Source: Cytophagales bacterium
GTDB taxonomy: Bacteria; Bacteroidota; Bacteroidia; Cytophagales; Cytophagaceae
Length of the DNA: 9,702 bases
NCBI GenBank assembly: GCA_025360235.1
Contig: JANYCO010000226.1
Span: 1 to 9,702, forward strand
Direction of reading: 5' to 3'
Every line of letters starts with the position of its first letter. The first letter of the stretch is position 1. The notes under the pieces are model-generated. The model made no database searches. It was not told the origin of the DNA and saw nothing but the letters and a program-made list of their open reading frames with translations. Positions 1-7,714 of the stretch are shown piece after piece. The translations under genes and the position numbers were made by a program.

Positions 1-997
1 TATATGATCTACTTACCATCTCCATGTCAACTCCAGCATTAATAGCCAATTCGGCTGCTTCACTTTCGTCTTCAGCCGCACCATGATTGATCATTTCTGT
101 AATGGATTTCCAATCCGAAACTACAAAACCCATATAGCCCCACTCCTTTCTTAATACCTGATCCAATGTATATTTATTTCCTGAAGCAGGAACTCCGTTC
201 AACTCATTAAAGGCGCTCATCAAACTACCGGCCCCAGCATCTATGCAGGCCTTAAAGGGTGGCAGATAAGTCTCACGAAGGGCACGTTCGGACATGTCTG
301 TGGTATTGTAATCTTTACCCGCTTCCGTATTGCTGTAGCCTACAAAATGTTTAACGCAGGAAATTAGTTCATCTTCTTTACTTAGACTTCCCTGAAATCC
401 TTCTACCCTTGCTTTTGCAATCTCACATCCCAAATAAACATCTTCTCCTGCCCCCTCTGCGATTCTTCCCCAACGCGGATCCCGAGCTATATCAACCATT
501 GGTGCAAATGTCCAGTGTATACCGGCAGAGGAGGCTTCAATAGCAGAAATCCTTGCCGACTGTTTAATTGCCTGCAGATCCCAACTTGCTGATTCAGCAA
601 GAGGAATAGGAAAAGTTGTTTCATATCCATGAATAACATCGAGTCCAAAGAGTAATGGAATACCTAAACGGGTTTCCATCACTGCTATTTCCTGAAGTCT
701 CTTTGTATTTGAAACTCCCCATACATTTAAAATACTACCAACTTTATCTTTCTTAATAAGTAGCTCAAATTCTTTACTGCTAGTGCTTTCCATAACAGGA
801 CCCGTCTGCAAGGTAGGTGCATTGAGTTGGGTCATCTGACCAATTTTTTCTTCCAGGGTCATTATTTTCAGAAGAGAATCAATTCTACTTTCGTTTTTTT
901 TATTTATGAAAATATATTTTCTGATTATATTTTCTTGACAAAACGCACAAAAATTCAATGCTATCAAAAAACCTATAATTTTAATCTTCCGTTTCAT
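1..997 (-). CDS. bglX: Beta-glucosidase, glycoside hydrolase family 3 (BglX-like), N-terminal part, cut by left edge
   Basis: I read 332 codons without a stop from the ATG at 997 to the window edge. Residues 1-21 look like a signal peptide (basic MKRK start, hydrophobic core, small residues before Gln21), so the enzyme is exported, probably to the periplasm. The rest is the GH3 N-terminal TIM barrel. Visible marks are GQMTQLN near the start, GLDVIHG, DPRWGR, Lys216-His217 in the VKHFVGY stretch, GKDYNTTDMSERAL, and GFVVSDW, whose Asp295 is the expected catalytic nucleophile. Family members run to about 750 residues, so the C-terminal domains with the acid/base lie outside. GH3 enzymes of this type remove glucose from the non-reducing end of beta-glucans and oligosaccharides. 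It is the last visible gene of the operon, starting 19 nt after the preceding stop, which suggests it finishes GH81 products. Linkage specificity cannot be read from sequence; the symbol reflects family resemblance. Confidence 0.93.
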   Translation of the reverse strand, partial: MKRKIKIIGFLIALNFCAFCQENIIRKYIFINKKNESRIDSLLKIMTLEEKIGQMTQLNAPTLQTGPVMESTSSKEFELLIKKDKVGSILNVWGVSNTKRLQEIAVMETRLGIPLLFGLDVIHGYETTFPIPLAESASWDLQAIKQSARISAIEASSAGIHWTFAPMVDIARDPRWGRIAEGAGEDVYLGCEIAKARVEGFQGSLSKEDELISCVKHFVGYSNTEAGKDYNTTDMSERALRETYLPPFKACIDAGAGSLMSAFNELNGVPASGNKYTLDQVLRKEWGYMGFVVSDWKSITEMINHGAAEDESEAAELAINAGVDMEMVSRSY

Positions 998-1016
998 ACT
1001 AATTTTATTTATGATA

Positions 1017-1901
1017 TTACCTTACTACCATTACCGATTCTACTTTAGCCGGAACTCCATTTACAATATAGGTCAAGAGATAGGAACCTTTAGAAAGATC
1101 TGACACATTAATAGTTTCTTCGAAAGTAATATAATTCCCATCTGCAATAGTCTTCACCGGTTTGCCAACAAAATCATTCAGTACAATCTTTAAAGAAGCT
1201 TCTGACTTAAGGTCTAAATGTACCGTAACACTATTTGATGTAGGATTGGGATATACTTTAGAATTTGAAATAATATTCCGACTTTGTTTTACGTCTGTGG
1301 TGGTAATATTACTTCCAGCCTGAAAAGCACTAATAAATAATTTAGAAGCAGCTTCTACTGGATTTCCATTACAGGCGTCATAAATAAAAACTATTTTATT
1401 AACACTGCTCAGGGTCTTACCTGATTTAATAATACTAGAAAAATCAGCATCAAATACTTGCTTGGTACCAGTTACATTTAGCGGAATAGAATCTGTAAGA
1501 TGACTACCCGCACCTTCCAGGTGAACCGTATAGGTCAATGGCAGTGCATTACCTGAACCATCTTGATTTCTAAGTTTGAACCTTAACTTCTGATTCGCCA
1601 CCGATGATAGATCTAACGGAGTAGTCAATGTGAAAATAAAAAAAGCATACCCTGCCGAACCTTGCCCAAAACCAATTGTTAGTTCATTTGTTAATATCGG
1701 ATCTAGTGAACCACTTCCGGTACCTGTAGAAGTGTATGCACAGTTAGGGAAATAGCTTGCATCCCACGTATAAGAAGAGGAAGTAGACAAATCACAATTA
1801 TAACTAAATCCTGTGTTATCTAATGCTTGTGAAAAATCCTGCCCAAATGTAACACTCATCAATCCGAAGATGATAGAGAATGTAAGTAGTTGCTTTTTCA
1901 T
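1017..1901 (-). CDS. Secreted beta-rich protein of unknown family with T9SS type A sorting domain; candidate glucan-binding protein
   Basis: This 294-aa protein has a signal peptide (residues 1-20, cleavage before Gln21), a central region at about 22-197, and a C-terminal T9SS sorting domain at about 216-294 that opens with VYPNPTSNSVTV and ends in a basic, beta-rich tail (KVESVMVVR). The tail predicts export through the outer membrane and surface attachment or release. The central part is rich in Ser, Thr, Gly and aromatic residues, alternates in a beta-strand pattern, and has Cys at 36, 54 and 177. It resembles a jelly-roll or galactose-binding-like fold, but I do not recognise the family and see no catalytic motif. 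Its place between a GH81 endoglucanase (31 nt upstream) and a GH3 glucosidase (19 nt downstream) suggests a role in holding or recognising beta-1,3-glucan. That role is inferred from context only. No Shine-Dalgarno site is visible; the AT-rich leader is normal for the phylum. Confidence 0.85.
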   Translation of the reverse strand: MKKQLLTFSIIFGLMSVTFGQDFSQALDNTGFSYNCDLSTSSSYTWDASYFPNCAYTSTGTGSGSLDPILTNELTIGFGQGSAGYAFFIFTLTTPLDLSSVANQKLRFKLRNQDGSGNALPLTYTVHLEGAGSHLTDSIPLNVTGTKQVFDADFSSIIKSGKTLSSVNKIVFIYDACNGNPVEAASKLFISAFQAGSNITTTDVKQSRNIISNSKVYPNPTSNSVTVHLDLKSEASLKIVLNDFVGKPVKTIADGNYITFEETINVSDLSKGSYLLTYIVNGVPAKVESVMVVR

Positions 1902-1932
1902 ATTTTTATTATTTAGAGTTAAAATAGAATAT

Positions 1933-4900
1933 TTATTTTTTTACAAATTTTACAATTTTGTTTTCACCGGAAGTTGCAACTGTTATTTTAAACAGATACG
2001 TACCTGCCGCCCAACTCTCAATATTGTAAGTAATCGCCGTCGCTTGCCCAGTTAGCTCTTTTGTTTCTGACAACATCTCTTTACTAACAATATCAAAAGC
2101 TATAATTTTCACCATACCACTTGTTCCTGTAATTTGCAAATTCAATTCATTGCTGGTCGGATTTGGATAAACCAATACTTCCATCACTTTGTCGTATTGC
2201 ACGGTTACTACATTAGAGTAGATATATGATCCATTTTTATCTACTTGTTTTAGTCTGTAGTAATTAATTCCGTCGTAAGGGATGGAATCCGTAAGAGAAT
2301 AATTTTTAATTTTTTGCCCCCCTGCTGCTTTTACTTTTCCTATTGCCGTAAAAATTTTTCCATCAGCACTTTTTTCAACTATAAAATAATCGCTGTTTAT
2401 TTCCAAAGCTGTAGTCCAGTAGGTATTTACGCCAACAGGTGATTTCATTGCTCCGAATTCAATAAGTTCGGCAGGAAGAGGAATATTACATTTTTTATAA
2501 ACAACCAAAGTGTCGTGAGGCAATGTAAAAAACGAACCGTCAGAAAAATTAACTGTTCGCGCAGGTTCTCCAGGCGGATTGTAGAGCATATAATGTTTAC
2601 AGTTATTTTTTACAAAGACATGTGTAAAAGGCCAGTTAGCTGTAGTAAGATCTAATACTCCAACACTGTCAAAAGTATGAATCCACTGATGCATAAGCGC
2701 AGGATGAAGTCCTTCAAAAGTAGTATTCACGGCATATCTAGCTCCCCAGTCGTTCCACTTTACATAGGTGTAGGCAGGATCGTTCAATTCCCAACCCTGG
2801 TATTCGGTTTTAAGTTGATTTTCCATATCAATTGCCCATGCAGGGTCCCACATGGAACGGTACATAGCCATCAGAGTACGCCATGTTTTGGTTCTGTATG
2901 GAGTTGGAATTGCAAAACTTTTTCCAGAATCGTTCCACTTCCATAAGATTCCTGTAGCAAGCATTTCTTTTTGTTCCATCTCATCCCACATCACCTGCAT
3001 GTGCGGACGGTTGTAACCAAGGTACATTGAGGCTCCTGTCATGGGCAACCAGTTTATAATATATTTGCCTGCCGGTGGTACGGTAAAAAATGTTTCAAAA
3101 TTAGAGGACGCACCCCATATAGTAGCCGCTACCTTATCGGTACATATCGGATCATTTACATCGCTGTCTTCGTTCCACCAATAATATTCAGTGCCTTTAT
3201 ATTCCATCGTCGCAATAAATAATCCCCAGTCTCGAATAGACGGCTGGTTGGTGTTAGCTCCCCAGAGCGCTACTGCTGTGGCAAAATTGATGGACTCACT
3301 GGAAGATTCTATATCCAAACCTGTTCGCCCTTCTGCACGCCCTGAGATCCAGGAGTGTCCTTCATAAGGATCAAAGTAACGCATGTAACCAAACAATGGA
3401 TCGTTCCGGTCCCAAGAGTTTGCATCACGAATCAGCATTTCTACCATCGGTCCCCAGTCCTTTGCCCATTGCTGATCATAGCGTGCCACCATCGCAGCTG
3501 CTTTTATAAAATAGCCCCAATGCAATTGGTGATCATTAAAATTACTTGCTGCATAATGCCCTGAAGGATATCCGGCCATTGACGCATGTTGGGCATCGTA
3601 AACAAAAAATTTATACCGGTCGCAACCAGCGCAGATATCCGTGGCATCAAACCAATCCTGAAGATTCGCTTTTATTGAATCCATTAATAATTTAAATACA
3701 GCCATATCTCCTACCTGTCTTGCTATTGGCAGTAAGTCTGCATACTTATTAAGAAATTTTCCATGCTCGTATGTTTCTCCATAAAAGCCATAAGGTGGAG
3801 GGCCGTTTTTACCGTTCGGATTTTTATCGTAGAAAAGACTCGTCTGTAATTTTATTTCTTCCAGCGTTTCCCGCATATACAAAGAATCTCCTGTATTTGC
3901 CCATCCAAGGTTGGGAAGAAGTCCTACATGTGTATACGTTACATCAAAAGAATTTCCATAGTACAGGCGCATTGGGCCTCGCGGAGATCTGTACGTCAGA
4001 GCAGAATTTCCTGCAGCACTCCATTTATATTGGTGCATATAAAGCGCTTGCACTGTTTCATTGAGACTTCCTGCAGGAGCACCAGGCACTAGTTGAGTTG
4101 TTAATGTAAAGGTATTGTTCATCAAGGCTCCAGTCATGTTGTAGTTGTAGGACACTTTGGAGTCCTGAACATATGCAAAAGCACGTTTCTGAAATTCTGC
4201 CAATACAGCTGGATCATTATTAGGAAGCGCTGCTATTGAAAAATATTTTGCACCTGCCGGTAAAACAATTCTAAAACAAGTGAAAATAAAAGTACTGTCA
4301 GCTTTTCCATCTCCATTCCAGTCTGGCATTCCTCTTTTACTCCAATCAAAGCCCACTCTTTTAAAAGTAGTGGGGCCGGTATGGACAGTGTCCATGAAAC
4401 CAGCAGTTTCCATATCAAACAAATAGGAGAAATAATTTGTGCCATCGCTCAAGCCTTGTATGACTGTTCCTGTTGGGAAAAATATTCCGTAATGTTTAAA
4501 ATTCCCATCGTTGAATCTGTCAATTGAAATTCCTATTGAATTTGCAGTAGTAGCCCAGTGGTTAAAGGTACCGGTATGACTTATATTAACGGGAGCATTA
4601 CCACTTCTTTTGCACTGAGCAAAAGGCATCCCATGTCCGGAAGTAACTTCCAATGTATCGCCTGTTCCATAAGGCCATATCACTTTGGCAGTCCAATCAC
4701 CATACTTATCTACTTGCGTACCTTTCGATTCAGGAACCCAGGGCATCGCATCGACACGATAATAAATGCCGTCGTATCTTGTATTTCCACCAATACTTAC
4801 ATTCAGATCGGTATTGAAATCATATTGTACCGTACTGGTTCTGTTTACATCGGGGATAGGGCCTGTAAAGTTAGCCAACCCATATTGGCTTAGGCCAAAT

Positions 4901-5382
4901 CCATATCCTCTGTTATTAAATACAAGGGGATGTGGATGCGTACTACTTCCGTAGGCTGCTGTAAAACTTTTTGGCAAACTTGTTTCCAGTGTTCCATTTG
5001 CATTTACATCTCCAAAAATATCTCTGGTTTCGGTATTGGTAATAAAATTCCAAATATGTGTACTCCACCATTCCGGACTTTGGAAGCGCTGATTAAAATT
5101 AGCGGTTACTTTTGGTGTCACCTGATATTTCCTTCTATCAGTACCAATTTTTGCATAATGGTCATCTGCATTTAATTTGTAGTCGAGCGAGCAGGGAGGA
5201 TTTGGGACCGGATTACCACACCACCCTACAATCTTTGAAGGAACATTGTAAATATTATAATCGAAGGAGGTTGTATAAGAACCTGATTTCCCGTTGGGAT
5301 AAACGACCTGAGCCTCAATACTATTGGCTTGTAGAAGTACTGTGATAAGCGCGCTTACAATTAATCGGTATAGTCTTTCCAT
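1933..5382 (-). CDS. Secreted GH81 endo-beta-1,3-glucanase with T9SS type A sorting domain
   Basis: This 1149-aa enzyme begins with a signal peptide (residues 1-24, IEA-Q cleavage). The GH81 module spans roughly 60-960: an N-terminal beta-sandwich, then an (alpha/alpha)6 barrel. The family's active-site signatures are both present: FNDHQLHWGY with Asp617 as the expected general acid, and IESSSESIN with Glu692 and Glu696, matching the two Glu four residues apart known in GH81. GH81 enzymes cut internal beta-1,3-glucosidic bonds (laminarin, curdlan, callose) with inversion. Residues about 967-1068 form the FN3-like linker common in T9SS cargo (PLPAELIEF to YYRLKQVDKNG), and about 1069-1149 is the sorting domain (VYPNPTSNELNL to IVKFVKK). 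Two EF-hand-like loops are visible at 121-133 and 354-362. The module is longer than compact GH81 proteins mainly because of the C-terminal additions. It is first in a three-gene operon, with divergent regulatory DNA upstream. The start is supported by the signal peptide directly after it. Confidence 0.96.
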   Translation of the reverse strand: MERLYRLIVSALITVLLQANSIEAQVVYPNGKSGSYTTSFDYNIYNVPSKIVGWCGNPVPNPPCSLDYKLNADDHYAKIGTDRRKYQVTPKVTANFNQRFQSPEWWSTHIWNFITNTETRDIFGDVNANGTLETSLPKSFTAAYGSSTHPHPLVFNNRGYGFGLSQYGLANFTGPIPDVNRTSTVQYDFNTDLNVSIGGNTRYDGIYYRVDAMPWVPESKGTQVDKYGDWTAKVIWPYGTGDTLEVTSGHGMPFAQCKRSGNAPVNISHTGTFNHWATTANSIGISIDRFNDGNFKHYGIFFPTGTVIQGLSDGTNYFSYLFDMETAGFMDTVHTGPTTFKRVGFDWSKRGMPDWNGDGKADSTFIFTCFRIVLPAGAKYFSIAALPNNDPAVLAEFQKRAFAYVQDSKVSYNYNMTGALMNNTFTLTTQLVPGAPAGSLNETVQALYMHQYKWSAAGNSALTYRSPRGPMRLYYGNSFDVTYTHVGLLPNLGWANTGDSLYMRETLEEIKLQTSLFYDKNPNGKNGPPPYGFYGETYEHGKFLNKYADLLPIARQVGDMAVFKLLMDSIKANLQDWFDATDICAGCDRYKFFVYDAQHASMAGYPSGHYAASNFNDHQLHWGYFIKAAAMVARYDQQWAKDWGPMVEMLIRDANSWDRNDPLFGYMRYFDPYEGHSWISGRAEGRTGLDIESSSESINFATAVALWGANTNQPSIRDWGLFIATMEYKGTEYYWWNEDSDVNDPICTDKVAATIWGASSNFETFFTVPPAGKYIINWLPMTGASMYLGYNRPHMQVMWDEMEQKEMLATGILWKWNDSGKSFAIPTPYRTKTWRTLMAMYRSMWDPAWAIDMENQLKTEYQGWELNDPAYTYVKWNDWGARYAVNTTFEGLHPALMHQWIHTFDSVGVLDLTTANWPFTHVFVKNNCKHYMLYNPPGEPARTVNFSDGSFFTLPHDTLVVYKKCNIPLPAELIEFGAMKSPVGVNTYWTTALEINSDYFIVEKSADGKIFTAIGKVKAAGGQKIKNYSLTDSIPYDGINYYRLKQVDKNGSYIYSNVVTVQYDKVMEVLVYPNPTSNELNLQITGTSGMVKIIAFDIVSKEMLSETKELTGQATAITYNIESWAAGTYLFKITVATSGENKIVKFVKK

Positions 5383-5721
5383 AATTTTATTTTTATATTA
5401 TCGAAACTATTTTTTTTAAATCAGTTGTGCTATTTGCAATAAATCAATGTCGTGTCATTATTACATATCATAAATGTATTAGATATTTTCTAATAAAAAA
5501 ACTATATCAAGAAAAAATATTATAATTTAAATATTATTTCTATGGTGTGTATAATTTACACACCATAGAAAATTTAGCATTTTTCTACTAATATATTCAG
5601 GTTATGTATGAAGAGAAATTTTAACAAAAAATGAGCTAAAACATGGATAAAAGCGGTTTTTGGAAATTTTAATTCTATGCTAAGAATTGGTATATTTACC
5701 TTAAATTATTTATTACTTGAT
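5383..5721. promoter_or_regulatory. Divergent regulatory region between the GH81 operon and the NUDIX-type regulator
   Basis: This very AT-rich, gene-free stretch must contain the promoters for both flanking transcription units. Its clear element is the perfect inverted repeat listed separately. A weaker one, TATTAGA-n5-TCTAATA, lies at 5477-5495. I searched for the Bacteroidota promoter (TTG, about 20 nt, TAnnTTTG) on both strands. I found only partial matches, such as TATATTTA at 5691-5698 on the plus strand and the reverse complement of TAAATGTA at 5471-5478, neither with a properly spaced -33 box. The exact promoters are therefore not assigned. Confidence 0.7.
5537..5571. promoter_or_regulatory. 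Perfect 15-bp inverted repeat, probable operator of the adjacent NUDIX-type regulator
   Basis: The arms TTTCTATGGTGTGTA and TACACACCATAGAAA are exact reverse complements separated by TAATT. The centre is about 170 bp from both the GH81 start and the regulator start. Both flanking genes are transcribed away from it, so a terminator makes little sense here, while a dimer-binding operator does. NrtR-family regulators, including the sugar-responsive AraR group, are known to bind palindromes of around 20 bp near their own and their target genes. Assignment to this regulator is inferred from position. Confidence 0.72.
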
Positions 5722-6408
5722 ATGAAAATACAATATGTCAGTCCGGTTGCCTCAATTACTGTAGACTGTGTCATTTTGGGCTTTGATGGAAAAAAGATGG
5801 AAATCCTATTGATTAAAAGAGGATCAGAACCTGAATTTGGCAAATGGTCATTACCGGGAGGATTCATGGAAAAAATGGAAACAGTTGATGATGCTGCTAA
5901 AAGAGTTTTGGGTCTCTTAACCGGTGTATCTGGTATTTACATGGAGCAATTTTACACTTTTGGAAGACTTGATCGTCACCCGTTGGAACGCGTTGTTACG
6001 GTTGGTTATTATGCCTTGATCGATTCCTCCTATTACAATCTTAAAGCCTCCTGGCATGCCAGTGAAACTAAATGGTATGATATTACAAAAATCCCCAAAC
6101 TAGGCTTTGATCATAAAGAGATCGTAGACCTTGCCATTAAGACACTGAAAAAGGAAGTAACGATAAGACCTATAGGTTTTGAGTTGCTTCCTACAAAATT
6201 TACGCTGACAGATTTGCAAAATTTATATGAACTAATTCTTGGAGAAAAATTAGATAGGAGAAATTTCAGAAGAAAACTAAAAGCGATGGACATTCTTATT
6301 GAACTAGATGAAGTAAAACCAGGCAAACATGTTGGAGCTACATTGTATAAGTTCAACAAAAAACAATACAATTTATTAAAAGCAAATGGATTTGACTTAA
6401 GGTTTTAA
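5722..6408 (+). CDS. NUDIX-type (NrtR/AraR-like) transcriptional regulator with degenerate NUDIX box
   Basis: The protein (228 aa from this start) has an N-terminal NUDIX fold (about 8-140) and a C-terminal winged helix-turn-helix (about 152-228) containing DRRNFRRKL (178-186), the recognition-helix pattern seen in NrtR-family regulators. The NUDIX box is present in outline (Gly47, Glu53, Arg61, Gly68), but the REUxEExGU core reads RVLGLLTGV. All three metal-binding glutamates are lost, so pyrophosphohydrolase activity is unlikely and the domain probably only senses a ligand. Characterised relatives sense ADP-ribose derivatives (NrtR) or L-arabinose (AraR in Bacteroides). Divergence from a beta-glucan operon across a palindrome suggests it senses a glucan-derived sugar, which is inference. 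The frame stays open to an ATG at 5677, but those 15 extra residues (MLRIGIFTLNYLLLD) do not resemble the family, while MKIQYVSPVASITVDCVIL does, so I chose 5722. Confidence 0.9.
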   Translation: MKIQYVSPVASITVDCVILGFDGKKMEILLIKRGSEPEFGKWSLPGGFMEKMETVDDAAKRVLGLLTGVSGIYMEQFYTFGRLDRHPLERVVTVGYYALIDSSYYNLKASWHASETKWYDITKIPKLGFDHKEIVDLAIKTLKKEVTIRPIGFELLPTKFTLTDLQNLYELILGEKLDRRNFRRKLKAMDILIELDEVKPGKHVGATLYKFNKKQYNLLKANGFDLRF

Positions 6409-6460
6409 AATTCTCAACAGCAATTAGTAAACTTACTACTAAAAACAAAACCATTTAATT

Positions 6461-6910
6461 ATGAAAAAAATATTCATCATCGGTTTATTTTGTTCATATA
6501 TCCTAAATACCTCTTTTATTTCACAAAATAATACTGCTGGTAATTTAACGGTAAGTGTATCCACTATCCGCAACAACAAAGGTGAAATTGAATTTGCTCT
6601 ATTCAACAAGTCTGAAGGATTTGCCAGGGATACAAAAAAAGCGATAAAAATTGTAAGAGGTCCAGTAAACAATGGCAATTGCAGTGTTGTGTTTGAAAAT
6701 ATACCATATGGTCAGTATGCGGTCTGCATTTATCATGATGAAAATAACAACAAAAAAATTGACGATACCTGGTATGGTATGCCAACAGAAGGCGTTGGGG
6801 TTTCAAACAATCCTAAATCAGGTGGCTTTAGTCCTCCAACTTTTGAAGCAGCAAAGTTTAAATTTGAACCTACACAAAATAGTATTTCAATAAAAATAAA
6901 GTACTTGTAA
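6461..6910 (+). CDS. Exported DUF2141 domain protein
   Basis: This 149-aa protein has a signal peptide (about residues 1-21, FIS-Q region) and a single DUF2141 domain filling the rest. The recognisable signatures are LTVSVSTIRNNKGEIEFALFN, the IPYGQYAVCIYHDENNNKKID stretch, and the closing GVGVSNNPKSGGFSPPTFEAAKF. The HDENNNKKIDD segment (92-102) looks like a calcium-binding loop (D-x-N-x-N-x-x-x-D). The family is small, secreted or periplasmic, predicted to be a beta-sandwich, and has no established function. It begins 52 nt after the regulator in the same direction and no terminator is visible between them, so cotranscription is likely. No SusC-like or lipoprotein signal is seen. Identification of the family is firm; a role in glucan use is suggested only by proximity. 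Confidence 0.92.
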   Translation: MKKIFIIGLFCSYILNTSFISQNNTAGNLTVSVSTIRNNKGEIEFALFNKSEGFARDTKKAIKIVRGPVNNGNCSVVFENIPYGQYAVCIYHDENNNKKIDDTWYGMPTEGVGVSNNPKSGGFSPPTFEAAKFKFEPTQNSISIKIKYL

Positions 6911-6980
6911 TGTGGATGTATCTAATTTTCTGGTTATAACTAGATTTGAAAAAGCAACTGCAAGTTAACTCCGGTATTTA

Positions 6981-7712
6981 TCATTTTTTTTCTACGAAAA
7001 GCAGATTATTTTCCCGTACATAAGCAGTCTTACCGTGCCACTTTATTTCGTACCAGATATCCATATGTCTTCTTATGGTTACCCTGTGTCCTTTATTTAT
7101 TTGTCCTATAAGTTCGGCACCTGCAGAAGGAGCAGACATAAGAGATGCATCGTTGCTAATAATTGCTTTTCCGGGAATGATATTATAGTTAGAGATAATA
7201 TAAACTGCCCCCAATATAACCATAAATAAGAGCGACCTGAGACCTAATGTCCTCTTTCGCCGCTTCATTAGATAGAGATAAAACAAGAAGAGCGCTGATG
7301 CCGTTAAAAAAGCAAAAACCACATAGGTATAATAACGGTCGTATAATGCGATAAAAAAGACAAGATCGTTGTAATCGTATCCTTCAAGATTATAACGGGA
7401 AGCCAATTCATCCATTTTTTTCAAAACACTTTTATCATGAATATTGGAATAATAGAGATTTAGGTAGTAAAGGGCATAAGTATAGTCACCAAGACCCTCT
7501 TTTATGAGGGAAAGCCGGATTAACATCCTTGGAGTATAGAAACCGGAATGAAAACACCGTTCATATAGTTCCATAGATTCGGTATAATGCTTCTTTTCGA
7601 ATAACGAATCGGCAGAACCAATAATTTTAATGGTATTCTCAGAGCCATACACAGCTGATGTATAAGAAATTATAATAAATGTGAGTAATATTCTGAATAT
7701 TTTACTGAACAT
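6981..7712 (-). CDS. BatE-like TPR / transmembrane / SH3b membrane protein
   Basis: This 243-aa protein has a signal peptide (1-23, VYG-S) and a TPR-like helical region with ADSLFEKKHYTESMELYERCF and GLGDYTYALYYLNLYY (about 32-100). Two transmembrane helices (about 129-149 and 160-179) are joined by a basic KRRKR loop. A C-terminal bacterial SH3 domain (about 182-243) has DASLMSAPSAGAELIGQINKGHRVTI and then WYEIKWHGKTAYV. By topology the TPR and SH3 parts both face the periplasm. This order matches BatE proteins of the Bacteroides aerotolerance operon, but no BatA, BatB or BatD gene is nearby and the gene stands alone, so I avoid the symbol. It converges with the DUF2141 gene over a 70-nt gap in which I see no convincing terminator hairpin. 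Bacterial SH3 domains usually bind peptidoglycan or peptides; the function here is unknown. Confidence 0.82.
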   Translation of the reverse strand: MFSKIFRILLTFIIISYTSAVYGSENTIKIIGSADSLFEKKHYTESMELYERCFHSGFYTPRMLIRLSLIKEGLGDYTYALYYLNLYYSNIHDKSVLKKMDELASRYNLEGYDYNDLVFFIALYDRYYTYVVFAFLTASALFLFYLYLMKRRKRTLGLRSLLFMVILGAVYIISNYNIIPGKAIISNDASLMSAPSAGAELIGQINKGHRVTIRRHMDIWYEIKWHGKTAYVRENNLLFVEKK

Positions 7713-7714
7713 TG

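Noticed and set aside
827..1048. Plus-strand open frame of 73 codons
   Set aside because: It lies opposite the GH3 start and the end of the T9SS gene, and its low-complexity Phe/Tyr-rich translation resembles no protein; it is a shadow of the minus-strand genes.
2677..5345. Several plus-strand open frames of 62-111 codons
   Set aside because: All are antisense to the GH81 gene, whose reading frame is strongly supported by family motifs along its whole length.
5677..5721. Upstream ATG as start of the NUDIX regulator
   Set aside because: The 15 extra residues are unlike the family N-terminus, and the region is AT-rich leader DNA; the ATG at 5722 directly precedes the conserved strand.
6911..6980. 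Bidirectional terminator between the convergent DUF2141 and BatE-like genes
   Set aside because: I found only the loopless, imperfect palindrome around GTTATAAC (within 6920-6940) and no GC-containing stem with a T-tract, so I do not call one.
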